Shown here in pieces: positions 54,040 through 63,423 of a stretch of 64,000 bases of DNA. Under the pieces are notes generated by a model. That model searched no databases. It was given only the letters and a program-made list of their open reading frames with translations, and had not been told where the DNA came from. The stretch is from assembly GCF_003002025.1 (NCBI RefSeq), contig NZ_PVZB01000003.1:1-64000 (forward strand), read 5' to 3'. The DNA is from Paraburkholderia sp. BL25I1N1. Its GTDB lineage: Bacteria; Pseudomonadota; Gammaproteobacteria; Burkholderiales; Burkholderiaceae. The position numbers were made by a program, and so were the translations under genes. Every line of letters begins with the position of its first letter. Within the stretch, counting starts at the first letter, position 1.

Positions 54040-55746
54040 TCACTTCGGCAACAGCCCCTTAGCCTGGTCCAGCATCTTGTCGAACGCCTTACTGAACCCA
54101 CCGGCCTGATCGTCGCTCTTCTTCTGCGCGGGCGCCTGCGAAGCGGCGACGCAGGCAGCACGCATTTCCGGATGCTCTGTCCAACAAGTGGTAGCCAACT
54201 GTTTGGCGCGGTTCATATCGCCATGCTCGCGATACCACGAGATCACGTTAGGCCAGGTCACCGACGTCCGGCCGAAGTAATCGAATTGTTGCAGCAAGAA
54301 TGCCTCGCCCTGCTTTGGGTCTTTTTGTCCGATGCGGCTGGCAAGGTTGGTCTGCACCGCCCACGACCGGTCGCGTGAAGCCAGGTTGCGCCGCAGCACC
54401 TGCGCCTGCGTATCCGGCGGCGCCGACCGCGAAAGTGTCATCAGATTCGACAACAGGAACACGGGATAGGCATGGTCCGCCGTGGGACCGGATGCGACCG
54501 TCAGAGCCACCTGCAGCGCCTGCGAGTAGTTGCCCGCCGCCTGCAGATCCTGCATGTCGGATATGGCCTTGTAGTGGGCCAGAATGAGCGGCGTGGAGCC
54601 ACGCTTGCGCGCTGCATTCCAAGGCCCTGTCCGTGCATCGGGCAGTTTGTCGCCAAGCATCGGGCGCACGAGTGCGGTCAGGTTATCCTCGCGAGCGGCC
54701 GGATCGCCGTGATCGTCATGCAAAGTTTCGAGTTGCGCCGCGATCTGATCGTCGATGACCGCACGCGCGTCGAAGAGATTTTCCGCGACGCTCGCCTGCG
54801 CGCCCGCACGCGCGGACGTGTACTGTGCGACCGCGTCGCGCAGTTCGCCAATGCTGCTGAGCTGATTCACCGTTTGCGCTGCACCGCCGCCGACAGCCGG
54901 CGCGATAGGCTGAGTACGCGCCTGCGCCGCGGCCTGCTGTCCGGCCTTCTCTCGCCCTGCTTGCAGTTGCTTTTCGTGCAGCTTCTTCCGGCGTGCTTTG
55001 GCATCCTGATCGTATGCAATGACGCGTTCGAAGAAAGCCTTGAAACCGTCGACGTAGGAATAGCCGCAACGCAGGCTGATCGTCGCACCGAACCGGTCTG
55101 CCTGTTCTTCGACGTTGCGTTGCCAGGCAGGGAACAACACGCGTGTGCCGAGCGTCTGCACCACAGCGATATTGTCCACACCGGTCCACGCGTTCGACGT
55201 CGGCGATTTGTTCGTCACTGTCCAGGCGAGCGACACGATGGCAAGCGATGTGTCACCGGCTGTGCGCGCGTCAAAAATCGCGTGATGGTTGAGATAGATA
55301 TGCCCGAACTCGTGAGAGAGGATCGCAAATATCTCGTCCTCCGATTCGGCTGACTGCAACCAGCCGATCGACACGAAGATATTGCCGCCCGCGCTCGAGT
55401 TTGCGTTGAGTCCGGTCTCGGAGATGATATGCACGGAGCCCGGATAAGTCGGCGTGCCCGCGGTTTTCTTGATCGTGGCGAGCAGGCCGTTGAGATATGC
55501 CTCCATCTCGGGCATGGGAACGAGACCCCAGCCGTCGGCTCGCGCGTTCATCAGGTCGAGTTTGATGTCGGGCCAATCGCGCGCGGGTGGCGGCGGAATC
55601 GACCCGACGGTGTCGAGGGTGGGTCCTTTCGCGGAGCCGCCGCCGATGTTCAGGTTCGATATTGCGCCTGGCATTTTGACGTCCGCGCATGCGCCGAGTA
55701 GAAGACTCGCGCATGCACCACAGAAGTAGCGCCGTCCGGTGGGCAT
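54040..55746 (-). CDS. M48 family metallopeptidase, predicted lipoprotein
   Basis: The 568-residue product has a lipobox (SLLLGAC, Cys20) and a zinc protease domain with HEFGH at 145-149 in ILSHEFGHIYLNH. This resembles BepA/LoiP-type M48 peptidases that check outer-membrane proteins. The C-terminal half is alpha-helical and TPR-like (KAISDMQDLQAAGNYSQALQ). The ATG at 55746 lies two bases after the stop of the upstream gene, supporting translational coupling. It is the last gene of a three-gene operon. Confidence 0.85.
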   Translation of the reverse strand: MPTGRRYFCGACASLLLGACADVKMPGAISNLNIGGGSAKGPTLDTVGSIPPPPARDWPDIKLDLMNARADGWGLVPMPEMEAYLNGLLATIKKTAGTPTYPGSVHIISETGLNANSSAGGNIFVSIGWLQSAESEDEIFAILSHEFGHIYLNHHAIFDARTAGDTSLAIVSLAWTVTNKSPTSNAWTGVDNIAVVQTLGTRVLFPAWQRNVEEQADRFGATISLRCGYSYVDGFKAFFERVIAYDQDAKARRKKLHEKQLQAGREKAGQQAAAQARTQPIAPAVGGGAAQTVNQLSSIGELRDAVAQYTSARAGAQASVAENLFDARAVIDDQIAAQLETLHDDHGDPAAREDNLTALVRPMLGDKLPDARTGPWNAARKRGSTPLILAHYKAISDMQDLQAAGNYSQALQVALTVASGPTADHAYPVFLLSNLMTLSRSAPPDTQAQVLRRNLASRDRSWAVQTNLASRIGQKDPKQGEAFLLQQFDYFGRTSVTWPNVISWYREHGDMNRAKQLATTCWTEHPEMRAACVAASQAPAQKKSDDQAGGFSKAFDKMLDQAKGLLPK

Positions 55747-55748
55747 GA

Positions 55749-56129
55749 TTATTGGCACCGGTTGGTGGCGGCGCCAAGAGTCGCGGCCGACTGAACACCC
55801 GCCGACTCACTGCATTGCGCCTGCGCTTTACGACCGACCTTGACATCCATGCCGTTCACCCAATAGGGCCGGCCATTGACTGTCACAGGATAGAACTGAT
55901 GTTGCGAAGGGCCCGTTGCGTGAAGAGGCAAACTCGGGGCGTCCATTGCACTGTCCTTGTCGCCGGGCGAGTTGTACAGCTTCACCGTCGCGCCAGGTTG
56001 CGGCGCATAGATATAAGGCTGATCATCGGCAGCGGCAACGTCGCCGAGGGTTGCCGCGATCACCGCGAGCGACGTCGCGGCCAGGGAAGCGTGTCTGCGC
56101 AGCGGCTTGATATCTCGAACTTTATTCAC
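55749..56129 (-). CDS. Exported SH3-like domain protein
   Basis: The 126-residue product has a signal peptide (SLAATSLAVIAATLGDVAAA) and a segment with the ring of short strands expected from SH3-like domains (AQPGATVKLYNSPGD style, then VTVNGRPYWVNGMDVKVG). It starts at GTG 56129 with AAGGAGG, two bases after the CHASE2 gene stop, and its own stop is two bases before the M48 gene. It would act in the periplasm, perhaps binding peptidoglycan or the partner protease. Confidence 0.72.
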   Translation of the reverse strand: MNKVRDIKPLRRHASLAATSLAVIAATLGDVAAADDQPYIYAPQPGATVKLYNSPGDKDSAMDAPSLPLHATGPSQHQFYPVTVNGRPYWVNGMDVKVGRKAQAQCSESAGVQSAATLGAATNRCQ

Positions 56130-56131
56130 GA

Positions 56132-57802
56132 TCAATCCTCCTTGCTGTCGGTGATCCAATTGAACAAATGCTCGCTCCACTCGAGCCATTCGACTGCGAT
56201 AGTGCAAGCGAGGACATGCGAAATAAGAAGGAACGGGACTAGCATCCAGTTGCCGAGCAAGATCATCAGGACGCCAAATGCCACGAGCACGATAAAACTG
56301 GTAACGAACAACGTGATATTGAAGGCAGCGGTCACGCCCTTCGCGGCCCACCAGTGCAAATGCAGAGGTTTTCTCCAATGCGTGCGCTCGCGGTGGAACC
56401 TTGTAAACCTCTTCCTCGCCTCTTTCTTGAGAAACACGGTGAAGAAGATCAGGCCGAAGCCGACCACGCCCAGCATCAAAACCTTGCACCACCTCCGGGC
56501 GGACGTTTGACGATCAAGCTCCCAGGTTTCGATTTTCTCCAGTTCGTCGCCCCGGCTCAGGAGATTGTCGAGCGCGACGGCATGCAGGAATACGCCGGGT
56601 ATCCGCTCCTGCAGCGGCGAGAGGATAAGGTCGTTGGAATAAGCGAACGATGTGCCGATCATCACCAAGTGTTTGTTGAACGCTTCCTTCCGCTCGTCGG
56701 GTGTCATGCGCGCCAACTGGCTCGCGTGGATCGTCCGATAGTGCACGCAGAGTGGTCTGCTTGTCTGCCGCAGCAACGCGCGTATCTCGGCGCGCCACAA
56801 AAGTTTCGACTGGCTATCACTCGACGTGCAGTACATCTCCTCGTCACCGTCCCCGCGATCCACGCGGAGGAACGACCATAGCCGGCTGCGGGCCTCGCTC
56901 TCTTCGTCCGGTGACTCGTGCCATAGCAGACCGTCGGCTGCCGTATCGAGTGGCCATGTAATCGACATGAAACTGGCCTCCTTGCACGTTGGGGCTAGCG
57001 CGCCGTGGTACACCTCGTTGAAAATCGCAACGGCCGCGCTCACCGGACAATCGTTTTTCGAAGGCCCGGTTTGGCCGGTTTCGCCGTGCCTGGCGGGATA
57101 GAAAAGGGGATACGTCCACGCGATCCGGTCCACCGAATGGGCAGAAAATTCAACACCAACGCGCGTTAAAGACTTCAACTCGGCATCGTCGTCGAGCGGC
57201 ACGTTCGTTACCAGCGTGTTGTCGTCATCCCGGCGAGCAGCCAGAAACACTTTGATGCCGTGTGATGTAAGCCACGTGATAGCCTTTTTGAAATCCGCGA
57301 AATCTTGCGTGTCGTTGGCGTAATGACACGACTCGGCTTTGGCCTGCTCCAGCCCGCCTAGCCCAACGTCCTTACCGCAACTGCTGTATTCCTCATTCCT
57401 GGACTGCGAGAGAATCACGTCGATGAAAAGACCGCGCGGCGGATTGTCCTTGAAATAACTCAGGAGCCAGGTATAAAAAGGGTAACGGGCGGGCCAGCCT
57501 TCGCCGTGCGCCATGAGCGCTTCACGGTCGATGACGAGCACCGTGATCTCCCTTTCATTCCACTTGGCCCAATCCGCGGCCACGTTATTTCTACGATCGG
57601 AATCAAAAAGATAGCCTGAGAACGGCGCCGCGTAGCGTGCCATGGTCTGTGCGCCCATTTCCTCAATTAAACGTGACGGCACCACGACGGCAAGCAGGAG
57701 ACCTAACACAACGGATAGCGCCGCGCGCCCAAACAAATGTATCCAGTCGATTCCCTCCCGCTTCTTGTCTTTCGGATCAGGATCGTTCTCGTGCGTCGCC
57801 AT
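56132..57802 (-). CDS. CHASE2 domain membrane protein without output domain
   Basis: The 556-residue protein has an N-terminal helix (ALSVVLGLLLAVVVPSR, about 30-46). A large extracytoplasmic CHASE2-type region follows (ITVLVIDREALMAHGEGWPA, then FIDVILSQSR, KHLVMIGTSFAYSND, ERIPGVFLHAVALDNLLSRG). Three to four C-terminal helices follow. CHASE2 is normally linked to kinases, cyclases or diguanylate enzymes; here no such domain follows. The start is ATG 57802; a TTG 36 bases upstream is in frame. It heads the operon. Confidence 0.85.
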   Translation of the reverse strand: MATHENDPDPKDKKREGIDWIHLFGRAALSVVLGLLLAVVVPSRLIEEMGAQTMARYAAPFSGYLFDSDRRNNVAADWAKWNEREITVLVIDREALMAHGEGWPARYPFYTWLLSYFKDNPPRGLFIDVILSQSRNEEYSSCGKDVGLGGLEQAKAESCHYANDTQDFADFKKAITWLTSHGIKVFLAARRDDDNTLVTNVPLDDDAELKSLTRVGVEFSAHSVDRIAWTYPLFYPARHGETGQTGPSKNDCPVSAAVAIFNEVYHGALAPTCKEASFMSITWPLDTAADGLLWHESPDEESEARSRLWSFLRVDRGDGDEEMYCTSSDSQSKLLWRAEIRALLRQTSRPLCVHYRTIHASQLARMTPDERKEAFNKHLVMIGTSFAYSNDLILSPLQERIPGVFLHAVALDNLLSRGDELEKIETWELDRQTSARRWCKVLMLGVVGFGLIFFTVFLKKEARKRFTRFHRERTHWRKPLHLHWWAAKGVTAAFNITLFVTSFIVLVAFGVLMILLGNWMLVPFLLISHVLACTIAVEWLEWSEHLFNWITDSKED

Positions 57803-58286
57803 CGTCCGGCCCGAAGTGTCATTGAAACGAAACAACAAAAAGGAGTCTAGAAAACCATTAACCCTTCCGTTAGTTTATTTTTCACCGGGTAAACGCGAGG
57901 CGACGCGGTCATTCGTTTCTTTAGCCTCAATTTCTTACGTATGAACAAAGGCGGACGCGAGACGTGCTTATAATTTTTTTCGTCTGGATGACTAAGATTT
58001 TGCCATTTCTTCAAGGCGGCTTTGGAAAGTCCCACTCAGGGAACTTCAGCCGTTATTTAGCAGTTCGCCGCCATCGCGCGCATTGCACAGCTATGCGAAC
58101 GCCGCCCGGAACTTTCGCTCCGCGTGAATTCGACTTTCGGGAATGGATTAAGACCTGGCGGATAACGACTATTGATGAGTCGCGATCCGCTTTACGCGGC
58201 AAGAGATGGCGCCAGGCCCAGAAGAAATTGTCCGTTGGGCCCGACCGGGAATGCGTCATGCCAACAACGCCAACTGCTCAAAACGC
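57803..58286. other. AT-rich intergenic region upstream of the CHASE2 operon
   Basis: The 484 bases are visibly more AT-rich than their surroundings, especially 57840-58010, which suits an H-NS target or a transferred segment boundary. A plus-strand TATAAT is at 57969-57974 but has no -35 partner. No gene is seen. Confidence 0.45.
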
Positions 58287-59390
58287 TCACGGCAACGCAA
58301 TCGGCACTGGCCTTGTCAGCAGATCCACATAAAGACCAAAAAACCGGTTGTTATCAAACTGGGTGACATAAGTGATCTTCTGCGGCGAAGCTCCTGCCGC
58401 CGGCTGGTCCGGATATACCTTCACATGCCCCTGATCTTCACCGCTCGTCGTATCGATATCCAGATACGCACTCTTTGTTTGCGTAGCGTAAGCGGGATCA
58501 AGAAAATACGCGATCGTCAACGTATCGAACAGATCGGTATTACTTGCGAACGCCCCGGCATTGGCAATCCCATACGCCTTCGTCACCGCCGTCTGCTTGC
58601 TCGGATTATTGACGATCTGGTCATACACGCTTTGTGTCAGCGGCACCGTATTCGTCACATCGAGCGGAATCACGGCCTGTGGAATCGACGTCTGCAATAC
58701 CGTGCGCACAGCCAGCGGATCAAACCACCAGTTGAGTTCTCCCACGGCATTCGCATTGCCCGGCACCGCCATTGCGCCGCCCATGTAGACGATCCGCTTG
58801 ATCAGCGGCACGATCTCCGGCGCCTTCATGATCGCCGTGGCAAGGTTAGTGGGCGGCCCGACCTCCAGAATAGTGACCTGGTTCGGATAGCGCTTGATGG
58901 TCTGAATCATGAAATCCGCCGCGCCCTGTGCCTGCAGTTTCGTCGACGCCGCGAACCCGTCCGGCGGCGCAACGAGTTGAGACTGCTGAGTCGGCTCGGG
59001 CCGGCTCCACGCGCCGAAGTAGCCGTTCGGATTGGCGGCCTGCTGCGCGCGAATACTCGCTACGTCGTATTGCAACGGATAACGGGCGCCGCCGTACACA
59101 CCCACGACGTTCTGCACGCCCATCCGCTCCACTGCCTTGAGCGCATCGGACTCTTCCTGCAGCAACCAGTCGTTGCCGGTAACGACGGTGAGGCCGAGCA
59201 GATTGACCTTGCCCTGCCCCATCAACTGCGTGGTCATGGCGAAAAGCTGGCCGTCGTCGCCCATCGTGTTGAAGTCTGAATCGATGATGACCTTCGGCGC
59301 ATTGGCGAGAGGATCAGTGGTCGATATGCTGCCTCCGCACGCAGCCAGTCCCAGCGACATCATCAGCATGCCTACGTATTGTGATTTCAT
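58287..59390 (-). CDS. Nucleoside hydrolase, predicted lipoprotein
   Basis: The 367-residue product starts with a lipoprotein signal (MSLGLAAC, Cys18) and has the ribohydrolase Asp cluster (IIDSDFNTMGDDGQ), followed by LLGLTVVTGN and EVGPPTNLATAIM. Members hydrolyse ribonucleosides to base and ribose. The lipobox places it outside the cytoplasm. It lies directly downstream of a ribokinase gene and a ribose-type importer, which fits a salvage pathway. Start ATG 59390. Confidence 0.88.
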   Translation of the reverse strand: MKSQYVGMLMMSLGLAACGGSISTTDPLANAPKVIIDSDFNTMGDDGQLFAMTTQLMGQGKVNLLGLTVVTGNDWLLQEESDALKAVERMGVQNVVGVYGGARYPLQYDVASIRAQQAANPNGYFGAWSRPEPTQQSQLVAPPDGFAASTKLQAQGAADFMIQTIKRYPNQVTILEVGPPTNLATAIMKAPEIVPLIKRIVYMGGAMAVPGNANAVGELNWWFDPLAVRTVLQTSIPQAVIPLDVTNTVPLTQSVYDQIVNNPSKQTAVTKAYGIANAGAFASNTDLFDTLTIAYFLDPAYATQTKSAYLDIDTTSGEDQGHVKVYPDQPAAGASPQKITYVTQFDNNRFFGLYVDLLTRPVPIALP

Positions 59391-59511
59391 GTTCGTCCAT
59401 TGGAGAGCGTGATTAACAAGGGAACACCATCGTGAGATGGTGCCGATAAATCAACGTCGAGCCACCAAAAGTGGCAATCCGGAGCGCCTCATGTCACAAA
59501 CGGCATCCGTG

Positions 59512-60444
59512 TCAGGCTGCGCTGTCGACTTCCGCACGTGTCGGTATCGAAGGCTGCGCACCCGCGCGCGTCACGGAAATCGACGCCGCGCGTTGCGCGA
59601 GGCTGATCGCGCTTTCCAGCGGCTGCCGTGAGGCGAGTTGCGCGGCAAAGACGCCGATAAAAGTGTCGCCGGCCGCCGTCGTATCGACCGCTTGCACCTG
59701 CGGCGCGGGGAAATGCATGCCCTCGCCGCCTTCCACCAGCAGATACGCGCCCTGCGCGCCGAGCGTGACGATCACATTGCGCGCCCCGCCCTGTTGCAAC
59801 TCCGTCGCCGCGCGTCGCGCGCCGCTTTGCGATTCGACCGGCAGGCCGGCCAGAATGGCCGCCTCGACCTCGTTGGGCACGAGATAGTCGACCAGCGGCA
59901 GCCATTCCGCCGGCAACGGCCCCGTCGCCGGCGCCGGGTTCAGCACGGTGATCTTGCCGAGCCGTCGAGCGAGCGCGAGCGTTGCGTGAACAGAATCCCA
60001 CGGCGTTTCCAGTTGGCACACCACGACATCGCAAGCCTTGACGGCAGCTTCATGGCGAGCCACGCTTTCCGGCGTGAGTTCGCCGTTGCTGCCGGCGACC
60101 ACGACAATCGTGTTCTGCCCGTCATCGGACACCGTCACCATGGCGACACCGGTCGGCTGGCCCGGGTGGATCTCCACGCCGCTGCAGTCGATCCCTTCAG
60201 CTTCCAGATCCTTGACCCGCTGCGCACCGTTCGCGTCTTTGCCGACGCATCCGACCATGGCCACCTGCGCGCCGATGCGCGCGGCCGCAACCGCCTGGTT
60301 GCCGCCCTTGCCGCCGGCGACCTGCGAGAACTCATGTCCGCCAATCGTCTCACCGGGGCGCGGCAAATGCGGCGCGCGCGCGACGAGATCCGTATTGATG
60401 CTGCCCACTACCAGCACCCGGCCTTGCTTCGTTTCTTTTGACAC
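59512..60444 (-). CDS. rbsK: Ribokinase
   Basis: The 310-residue enzyme of the PfkB family has GSINTDLVARAPHLPRPGET near the N-terminus, VAGGKGGNQAVAAARIG and the active loop VDTTAAGDTFIGVFAAQL. It phosphorylates ribose to ribose 5-phosphate. It starts at GTG 60444 after AGGAG. Five hairpin repeats occupy most of the gap to the permease gene upstream. Confidence 0.92.
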   Translation of the reverse strand: MSKETKQGRVLVVGSINTDLVARAPHLPRPGETIGGHEFSQVAGGKGGNQAVAAARIGAQVAMVGCVGKDANGAQRVKDLEAEGIDCSGVEIHPGQPTGVAMVTVSDDGQNTIVVVAGSNGELTPESVARHEAAVKACDVVVCQLETPWDSVHATLALARRLGKITVLNPAPATGPLPAEWLPLVDYLVPNEVEAAILAGLPVESQSGARRAATELQQGGARNVIVTLGAQGAYLLVEGGEGMHFPAPQVQAVDTTAAGDTFIGVFAAQLASRQPLESAISLAQRAASISVTRAGAQPSIPTRAEVDSAA

Positions 60445-60458
60445 TTTAATTTTCTCCT

Positions 60459-60703
60459 GTCGACCAGAGTTAGCGCTTTAGCGCTTACTCTGGTCCCATG
60501 CAACGCGGTCGACCAGAGTTAGCGCTTTAGCGCTTACTCTGGTCCCATGCAACGCGGTCGACCAGAGTTGGCGCTTCAGCGCTTACTCTGGTCCCATGCA
60601 ACGCGGTCGACCAGAGTTAGTGCTTTAGCACTTACTCCGGCCCCATGCAAAGCAGTCGACCAGAGTTAGCCCTTCAGCACTTCCTCCGGTCCCATGCAAA
60701 GCT
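60459..60703 (-). repeat. Five tandem 49-bp units, each able to form a hairpin
   Basis: Units start at 60459, 60508, 60557, 60606 and 60655. Each contains CCAGAGTTAGCGC and GCGCTTACTCTGG around TTTA. Unit 4 changes both sides (AGTGC and GCACT) and keeps the pairing; unit 5 is more diverged. The array lies in the transcribed gap between permease and ribokinase genes. Its first base is close to the ribokinase ribosome site. Confidence 0.9.
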
Positions 60704-60729
60704 GCTGACCATCCACGCGACGTTCACAA

Positions 60730-61734
60730 TTACCCGGCGCGACGACGCCGGCTTCGATAAGTATCCAGCACGACAGCCACGACAATCACCGCTCCCGTGA
60801 TGATGCGCTTGGTCGGCTCGGTCGCGCCGATCTGCGCAAGACCGGCAGCCAGCACGGAAATGATCAACACGCCGAAGAATGTGCTCGTCACCGAACCGCG
60901 CCCGCCCATCAGACTCGTTCCGCCGATCACCACCGCCGCGATCACCTGCAATTCAATACCCTGCCCGGCATTCGGATCCGCGGCCTCGAGCCGTGAAATC
61001 TGAAACAGCGAAGCCAGGCCGGCGAGCAGTCCCATCATCGCGAACACCGCGATCTTGTAAGGCCGCGGATTGACGCCCGCGAGCCGCACCGCTTCCTCGT
61101 TCGTGCCGATACCGACCAGATAGCGTCCGAAGACGGTACGCGTCAACACGAACTGCGCGGCGACCATCACCACAATGGCGATGATGAAAGCCGGCGAGAT
61201 GCCGAACGCCACCGGGTTGGAGAGAAAATCGAAGGCATCGCCGATATAAGCCGTGCGCGAGTTGGTCAACTGATACGCGAGACCGCGCGCGGCTTCCAGC
61301 ACGCCGAGCGACACGATGAACGACGGAATCCGCCACGCCACGGTGATCGCGCCGGTCACACAGCCGGTCAGCGTCGCGCCCGCCATACCGAGCAAGGCCG
61401 CGGGCAGCGCCGGCCAATGCCATTGCAGGGCCGCGACGCTCGTGAGCGCCGCACCGAGCGCCAGCACCGAGCCGACCGACAGATCGATGCCGGCAATGAT
61501 CAGCACGAACGTCATGCCGATCGACATGACGACGAGATCGGGAATCTGGTTGGCGATCGTGCTGAACGTGTCGTAGGTCAGAAAGTGCGAACTCAGCAGC
61601 GAGAACAGCACGATCATCCCGAGGAGCGCGCCGAGCAATCCAAGGTAGTTCGACAATCCGAGTCGCGTGCCAAGTGGCTTTGCGTTTTTGGGTGGTTCGT
61701 TCTGCAGTGTAGGCAGACTGGTTTCAACGGTCAT
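60730..61734 (-). CDS. rbsC: Ribose-type ABC transporter permease
   Basis: The 334-residue protein has about ten helices and the permease blocks FVLIIAGIDLSVGSVLALGA and IELQVIAAVVIGGTSLMGGRGS. The ATG at 61734 lies two bases after the ATPase stop, showing tight coupling. It forms the pore of the second sugar importer in the window. Ribose is inferred from the downstream ribokinase. Confidence 0.9.
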   Translation of the reverse strand: MTVETSLPTLQNEPPKNAKPLGTRLGLSNYLGLLGALLGMIVLFSLLSSHFLTYDTFSTIANQIPDLVVMSIGMTFVLIIAGIDLSVGSVLALGAALTSVAALQWHWPALPAALLGMAGATLTGCVTGAITVAWRIPSFIVSLGVLEAARGLAYQLTNSRTAYIGDAFDFLSNPVAFGISPAFIIAIVVMVAAQFVLTRTVFGRYLVGIGTNEEAVRLAGVNPRPYKIAVFAMMGLLAGLASLFQISRLEAADPNAGQGIELQVIAAVVIGGTSLMGGRGSVTSTFFGVLIISVLAAGLAQIGATEPTKRIITGAVIVVAVVLDTYRSRRRRAG

Positions 61735-61736
61735 GC

Positions 61737-63350
61737 TCAATACTCCACTAATTTACTTTCGTCGGGCGCCTTCGCGTCGGGTTCGATCGGCTCGTGCAAC
61801 ATGTCATCGCGCTTGGCGTAGCCTGCGAATGCCGCCGCCAGCAGCGCGTCCTGAGTCCAGTTGCCGCGCTCGAACAGGCCCGTCATGTGTCCCGCCGACA
61901 TCACCGCGATCCGGTCGCAAATCGCCATCAATTCGCGCAGGTCGCTCGATACCACCACCAGCGCCCGGCCTTCGCGGGCCAACGCGCCCATCAATGCATA
62001 GATATCGAACTTCGCGCCGACGTCGATGCCGCGCGTCGGCTCATCGAACAGCAGCACCGTGCAATCGCGCGCAAGCCACCGGCCGATCACCACCTTCTGC
62101 TGATTGCCGCCCGACAACTCGGACACCGGCTGCGACGGCCCGGAACTGCGAATGCGCATCGCGTCGATCTGCTGGTGCGCCAAAGCCGCTTCGCGACGGC
62201 CGTCCACCACGCCCTTGCTCGACACCGAACGCAAGTGGCCCAGCGAAATGTTGGCGGCAATCGGCTGGGTCAACAACAGGCCCTCGCCTTTGCGATCTTC
62301 CGTGATCAGCGCGATGCCGTGCTTCACGGCGTCAGACGGCGAAGCGATCGCCACAGGCTCAAGCGCGCCGCCTTCGCGACCAATCGACACCGTGCCCGCG
62401 TCCGCGCGGTCCGCGCCATAGATGAGCCGCATCAACTCCGTGCGCCCGGCGCCGATCAGTCCGCTGATGCCAAAAATCTCGCCGGCCTTGACCTCGAAGG
62501 ACACGTCGCGCACCACCGGCTCGCGCGTCATGCCGCTGACCTTGAAGGCCACCTCGCCGATGCGCCGCTCGCCGAGATCGATCCTGTCGCCGATATCGCG
62601 GCCGACCATCAGGGTCACGAGACGGTCGGTGGTGAGATTGGCCATCTCGTCGACATGCACCAGCCGGCCGTCGCGCAACACGGCAGCGCGTCTCGCAATA
62701 CGCTTCAACTCTTCCAACCGGTGCGAGATGTACACCAGCGCGACGCCGCGCGCCTTCAACCGCTCGACCTGCTCGAACAGCAGATCGACTTCGCGGCCGG
62801 TCAGCATCGCGGTGGGTTCGTCGAGAATCAGCACGCGGCAATCGCCGATCAGATTGCGCGCGATCTCGACCATCTGTTGATGCCCGATGCCGAGCGTGCC
62901 GACCAGCGTGTCGGGATCAATTGCGTCGAGGCCGACTTGCGCCATGGCATGCCGTGCATCCTCGCGCAGCTTGGCGCGGTCGATCCAGCCGAACATGCCG
63001 CGCCGCGGCAGACGGTTCAGAAAAAGGTTCTCGGCCACTGAGAGCGTGGGCAGCAGGTTCAGCTCCTGCATGACCATGCGCACGCCGAGCGCCTCGGCGT
63101 CCTTGCGGCTGGCCGGCGTATAGGCCACGCCGCCCAGGGTCATCGAACCCGCGGTCGGCGTGACGAGGCCGCCGATAATCTTGGATAAGGTGCTCTTGCC
63201 CGCGCCGTTTTCGCCGGTCAGCGCCAGCACTTCGCCCGCGTGCAATTCGAGCGAAACATCGGCGAGCACGGGCTCGACGTAGGTCTTGCCGACGCCGTGC
63301 ACGCGCAGCACGGGGGCGGCGTCAGCAAGGGATGAAATTGGAGTGGACAT
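61737..63350 (-). CDS. rbsA: Ribose-type ABC transporter ATPase
   Basis: The 537-residue protein has two ATPase domains. The first has [14 protein letters not shown] and VLILDEPTAML; the second keeps [15 protein letters not shown] and [14 protein letters not shown]. It follows the binding-protein gene by about 73 bp. The N-terminal domain is RbsA-like. Start ATG 63350. Confidence 0.92.
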   Translation of the reverse strand: MSTPISSLADAAPVLRVHGVGKTYVEPVLADVSLELHAGEVLALTGENGAGKSTLSKIIGGLVTPTAGSMTLGGVAYTPASRKDAEALGVRMVMQELNLLPTLSVAENLFLNRLPRRGMFGWIDRAKLREDARHAMAQVGLDAIDPDTLVGTLGIGHQQMVEIARNLIGDCRVLILDEPTAMLTGREVDLLFEQVERLKARGVALVYISHRLEELKRIARRAAVLRDGRLVHVDEMANLTTDRLVTLMVGRDIGDRIDLGERRIGEVAFKVSGMTREPVVRDVSFEVKAGEIFGISGLIGAGRTELMRLIYGADRADAGTVSIGREGGALEPVAIASPSDAVKHGIALITEDRKGEGLLLTQPIAANISLGHLRSVSSKGVVDGRREAALAHQQIDAMRIRSSGPSQPVSELSGGNQQKVVIGRWLARDCTVLLFDEPTRGIDVGAKFDIYALMGALAREGRALVVVSSDLRELMAICDRIAVMSAGHMTGLFERGNWTQDALLAAAFAGYAKRDDMLHEPIEPDAKAPDESKLVEY

Positions 63351-63423
63351 CAGATTGATTCAGGCTGGACAGAAATCAGACGGCGTGGCCCCTTAACGGA
63401 GCGGGCCACACCTTGCACCTGTC

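Noticed and set aside
53663..54109. Plus-strand open frame between the exported protein and M48 genes
   Set aside because: No start site and runs antisense into the M48 gene.
54472..55353. Plus-strand open frame opposite the M48 gene
   Set aside because: Antisense shadow of a gene with clear zinc protease motif.
57969..57974. TATAAT as a promoter in the AT-rich gap
   Set aside because: No -35 at the right distance, and no rightward gene follows.
60459..60703. Tandem units as a CRISPR array
   Set aside because: The 49-bp units are contiguous with no unique spacers and no cas genes nearby.
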